This document shows, one piece after another, positions 61,594-64,000 of a stretch of DNA of 64,000 nt. Origin of the DNA: Deinococcus koreensis (GTDB lineage Bacteria; Deinococcota; Deinococci; Deinococcales; Deinococcaceae); NCBI RefSeq assembly GCF_002901445.1, contig NZ_PPPD01000001.1:2796501-2860500 (forward strand), read 5' to 3'. The position numbers and the translations under genes were made by a program. The notes under the pieces are model-generated. The model saw nothing but the letters and a program-made list of their open reading frames with translations. It was not told the DNA's origin and did not search any database. Positions within the stretch are counted from its first letter, which is position 1; each line of letters opens with the position of its first letter.

Positions 61594-62055
61594 TCAGCGC
61601 GGGGGGCGAACCAGCAGCGCGGTCGCCGCACTGCCCTCTGCAACACGTTCCCGTTCCACGAAGCCGAGTTTCCCCGCCAGCCGCAGCGACGCCCCGTTCT
61701 CCGGACGGATGAGGCAGAAGCTGTCGCCGCCGAGCAGGTTCGCGTCCCGCCACGCCAGCACCGCTGCCATCGCCTCGTGCGCGTAACCTTTCCCATGTGC
61801 CCAGGGGAGCAGCACCCAGCCGGCCTCGGGCACGGCGTCCAGTTCCGGGTGCCCACCCAGCAAGTCGCGTTTGAAGTGCCCCAGCCCCACCTCGCCCACG
61901 AAGCGGCCGGACGGGCGCTCCTCCAGCACCCAGTACCCGAAGCCCAGTAGCGCCCAGTGCCCCGGATGCCGCAGCAGCCGCGTCCACACGTCCTGGCGGG
62001 CCAGGGGTATGCCGGTCGTGTGGCGCGTGACCACAGGATCCTGCCAGAGTTCCAC
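61594..62055 (-). CDS. GNAT acetyltransferase (RimJ/RimL-like), start uncertain
   Basis: 153 aa from the GTG at 62055 (VELWQDPVVTRHTTG). Motif A VLLPWAHGKGYAHEAMAAVL and the C-terminal SLRLAGKLGFVERERV are typical. The open frame continues upstream for about 20 codons with family-like sequence (PRLTLRPHRAADLNACV) but has no ATG, GTG or TTG there; a TATAAT lies at the head of that stretch. The real start may be a rare codon, or a base is missing. Confidence 0.75.
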   Translation of the reverse strand: MELWQDPVVTRHTTGIPLARQDVWTRLLRHPGHWALLGFGYWVLEERPSGRFVGEVGLGHFKRDLLGGHPELDAVPEAGWVLLPWAHGKGYAHEAMAAVLAWRDANLLGGDSFCLIRPENGASLRLAGKLGFVERERVAEGSAATALLVRPPR

Positions 62056-62132
62056 GCAGGCATTGAGGTCGGCGGCGCGGTGCGGGCGCAGGGTCAGGCG
62101 GGGGGTGAGGAGGGTAGGGGCAAGCGGAGGAA

Positions 62133-63053
62133 TTATAACCCCTCGAAATACTCGCTATCCATGCGGTGGAGTCGATAAGTTTCGCGAGTTGTTACGCCCA
62201 CGCCATAGTCGATCATTAGACGAGTTAAAGTGCCTCCGTCAAGAAGGATGATGTTGCCTATTTGAGCAGCTGTTCTCAACGCTCCATCGCTAAATGTTGA
62301 TGTCGTAATGAACACGCCCTTCGACGCCTTATGGTAAGTTAAACTTCCAGAAAATGTGCGAATTTCCGGGCTATGAACAGTGTTTTGCCATCTTTTCGCC
62401 TGCAGATAAATGCGGTCAAGACCAAGAGGATCTTGCTTGATGAGTCCGTCAACACCATTGTCGCCGCTTCGCCCAAGGGCCTGACCCGCGTCCCGTACGG
62501 TGCCGCCGTAGCCCATTGCTACCAGCACCTGTACTACCAAACGCTCAAACTGGGTGGGCGTCAGGTCTTGAACCTGTTGCAATAGCTCAGCAGCTAGCGA
62601 ATCGTTTAACTGAGTATATAGAGTCGCTAGTTGCTCTTCTGGGGACTCACCTTGATCTGAATTCGATGAAGGGGGATTCGGATTGGCCGGGCGGGCTTGC
62701 TTCTTGCGATAAGGTGCGCGGAAAGCCAGGAATTCTGGGAACTGATCCAGATCGTCTGACGTTATCCGTGACCCTGCGGTGGTTAATAGTTGGCGTCCAC
62801 GATCAGTGATTTTGCCATAGCCTCGCTTCGTGCTTTCTAGAGCACCAGCCTTAGATAGGTATGTGATGGCCCAATTGATGCGATTGATGTAGCGAGGTTC
62901 GCCCCCACTCGGCACCAGCTCCTCACGATCCGCAGGAGTCAAGTTCAGCAGCACTGCAACGGGCTCTCGTAAGTCCCGCCAGCGAGACTCACGCCCATCT
63001 TGCAAGATCTCAAGGACAGGGCGAAAAAATGTTTGGAACTCGGGAACTGCCAT
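62133..63053 (-). CDS. mrr: Mrr-type restriction endonuclease
   Basis: 306 aa. N-terminal winged-helix Mrr_N-like domain (FQTFFRPVLEILQDGRE, INRINWAITYLSKAGALE) and C-terminal PD-(D/E)xK Mrr_cat domain with LTPTQFERLVVQVLVAMGY, GDNGVDGLIKQDPLG (catalytic Asp) and YLQAKRW (QxK form). Type IV enzyme that cuts modified foreign DNA. The gene is clearly lower in GC and uses more A/T-ending codons than its neighbours, a sign of recent transfer. A 12-bp palindrome lies just before its start. Confidence 0.9.
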   Translation of the reverse strand: MAVPEFQTFFRPVLEILQDGRESRWRDLREPVAVLLNLTPADREELVPSGGEPRYINRINWAITYLSKAGALESTKRGYGKITDRGRQLLTTAGSRITSDDLDQFPEFLAFRAPYRKKQARPANPNPPSSNSDQGESPEEQLATLYTQLNDSLAAELLQQVQDLTPTQFERLVVQVLVAMGYGGTVRDAGQALGRSGDNGVDGLIKQDPLGLDRIYLQAKRWQNTVHSPEIRTFSGSLTYHKASKGVFITTSTFSDGALRTAAQIGNIILLDGGTLTRLMIDYGVGVTTRETYRLHRMDSEYFEGL

Positions 63054-63057
63054 GGAT

Positions 63058-63069
63058 TAAGCTAGCTTA
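63058..63069 (-). promoter_or_regulatory. 12-bp palindrome TAAGCTAGCTTA at the mrr start
   Basis: Perfect palindrome ending 4 nt from the mrr ATG, inside a lower-GC stretch; could be an operator or a -10-overlapping control site. Confidence 0.45.
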
Positions 63070-63247
63070 TTGAGAACGGCACAAGTTCGCACACTTTCAA
63101 AAAGCTGGGAGTCCCTCCGATCCGTGTTTCAGAAGTCAGATGCTCAGAAATATCCGTACGGACTTTGGCCGTCATCCATAAGTCGAAGGACTGCCTACCC
63201 CCAGCTTGTGTCGCCCCTATCCATCGACCATCACCGACCAAGTATTC

Positions 63248-64000
63248 TCAATCCGTATATGCGCCCACGCTCGCGCTGCTGACCAGCTTCGCGTACTTCG
63301 CCAGCACGCCGCGCTTGTACCTCGGCTCGGGCGCGACCCACGCGGCGCGGCGGCGCTCGATCTCGGCCTCGTCGACGTGCAGGGTCAGGTTCAGCGTCTC
63401 GGCGTTCAGCTCGATGGTGTCGCCCTCCTGCACCAGGGCGATGGTGCCGCCCACGTAGGCCTCGGGCGCCACATGCCCCACGACCAGCCCGAAGGTGCCG
63501 CCTGAGAAGCGCCCGTCGGTGATCAGGCCCACGGAGTCGCCCAGGCCCTTGCCGATGATCGCGGAGGTGGGGGAGAGCATTTCCCTCATCCCTGGCCCCC
63601 CTTTCGGTCCCTCGTAGCGGATCACCAGCACGTCGCCGGCCCGGATCTGATCGGCCATGATGGCGTGCATACACTCCTCTTCGGAGTCGAACACGCGCGC
63701 CGGGCCGGTGATCTTGATGCTCTTCAGGCCGCTGATCTTGGCCACCGACCCCTCGGTCGCGAGGTTGCCGCGCAGAATGGCGAGGTGGCCCTCGGCGTAG
63801 ATGGGCTGCTCGAAGGGCCGGATCACGTCCTGGCCGGCGTCGGGGGTGTCTTTTTCGTCGGTCAGATTCTCCGCGATGGTCTTGCCGGTCACGGTCAGGC
63901 AGTCGCCGTGCAGCAGACCCGCCTTCAGCAGCATCTTCATCACGCGCGGAATGCCACCGACCTCGTGCAGATCGGTCGCCACGTACTGCCCGCTGGGCTT
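63248..64000 (-). CDS. ilvD: Dihydroxy-acid dehydratase, C-terminal part (5' end outside window)
   Basis: About 250 C-terminal residues; the frame is open to the window edge. Fe-S dehydratase of valine/isoleucine synthesis. Motifs [72 protein letters not shown] and the C-terminal [11 protein letters not shown] are typical. Confidence 0.96.
   Translation of the reverse strand, partial: KPSGQYVATDLHEVGGIPRVMKMLLKAGLLHGDCLTVTGKTIAENLTDEKDTPDAGQDVIRPFEQPIYAEGHLAILRGNLATEGSVAKISGLKSIKITGPARVFDSEEECMHAIMADQIRAGDVLVIRYEGPKGGPGMREMLSPTSAIIGKGLGDSVGLITDGRFSGGTFGLVVGHVAPEAYVGGTIALVQEGDTIELNAETLNLTLHVDEAEIERRRAAWVAPEPRYKRGVLAKYAKLVSSASVGAYTD

Overview
The window is high-GC, almost wall-to-wall coding DNA and reads as a chromosomal segment of a Deinococcus species. 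The main reasons are: an rsr (bacterial Ro/TROVE) gene, a Thermus/Deinococcus-type pilM-N-O-(P/W)-Q locus, an L13 with the deinococcal pre-start region, a YloU/YloV-type asp23-fakA pair, and about a dozen genes whose only upstream signal is a TANNNT -10 box 6-10 nt before the start codon, i.e. apparently leaderless mRNAs. No integrase, transposase, phage structural gene, rRNA or CRISPR array was seen.

Layout. 1-2.4 kb: the end of a histidine phosphatase, an SPFH/NfeD membrane pair and an ABM-domain membrane protein. 2.7-7.7 kb (minus strand): rplM-rpsI, then the shikimate genes aroC, aroK-aroB and aroQ plus a coupled secreted protein. 7.8-13.9 kb (minus): the type IV pilus/competence operon pilM-pilN-pilO-pilP/W-like-pilQ with overlapping starts and stops. 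14-19 kb: a lipoprotein, a small unknown protein, murF and a surface 5'-nucleotidase lipoprotein. 19-22.5 kb (minus): rsr preceded on the same strand by 13 tightly packed tRNA or tRNA-like genes. 22.6-35.9 kb: fakA/asp23, a ParB-fold protein, a transporter, a YuiH-type molybdoenzyme, Mug, hydrolases, nanE, ychF and a TPR-GGDEF protein. 36-48.6 kb: leuS with a candidate attenuator leader, an exo/endonuclease-family protein, hpt, trpC, a TVP38 protein, purM, a phosphatase, meaB, small unknown genes and an MFS pump. 49-61 kb: LLM oxidoreductase, methyltransferase, polysaccharide deacetylase, GT28-like glycosyltransferase, LptF/G-like permease, fabZ, mreB, acyl-CoA dehydrogenase and a large beta-propeller GGDEF protein. 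61-64 kb: small genes, a lower-GC Mrr-type restriction gene and the 3' part of ilvD.

Most interesting region: the rsr-linked tRNA array (20805-22349). Several members are good tRNAs (Asn-GTT, Arg-ACG, Tyr-GTA, Glu-TTC, His-GTG, Pro-TGG). Three are interrupted by about 61, 61 and 72 nt in the anticodon arm. Removing the insert from the two 61-nt cases restores perfect anticodon stems, and those two inserts sit at the same tRNA position (28/29), have the same length and fold alike with a compensatory base-pair change. Small non-group-I insertions in bacterial tRNA genes beside an RNA-quality-control gene are, as far as I can tell from memory, not a described system. The rest of the array contains degenerate tRNA mimics.

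Other signals: a ribosome-dependent attenuator-like leader before leuS; intergenic heptad-repeat arrays at four places, three of them building stem-loops; and long perfect hairpins between convergent genes.
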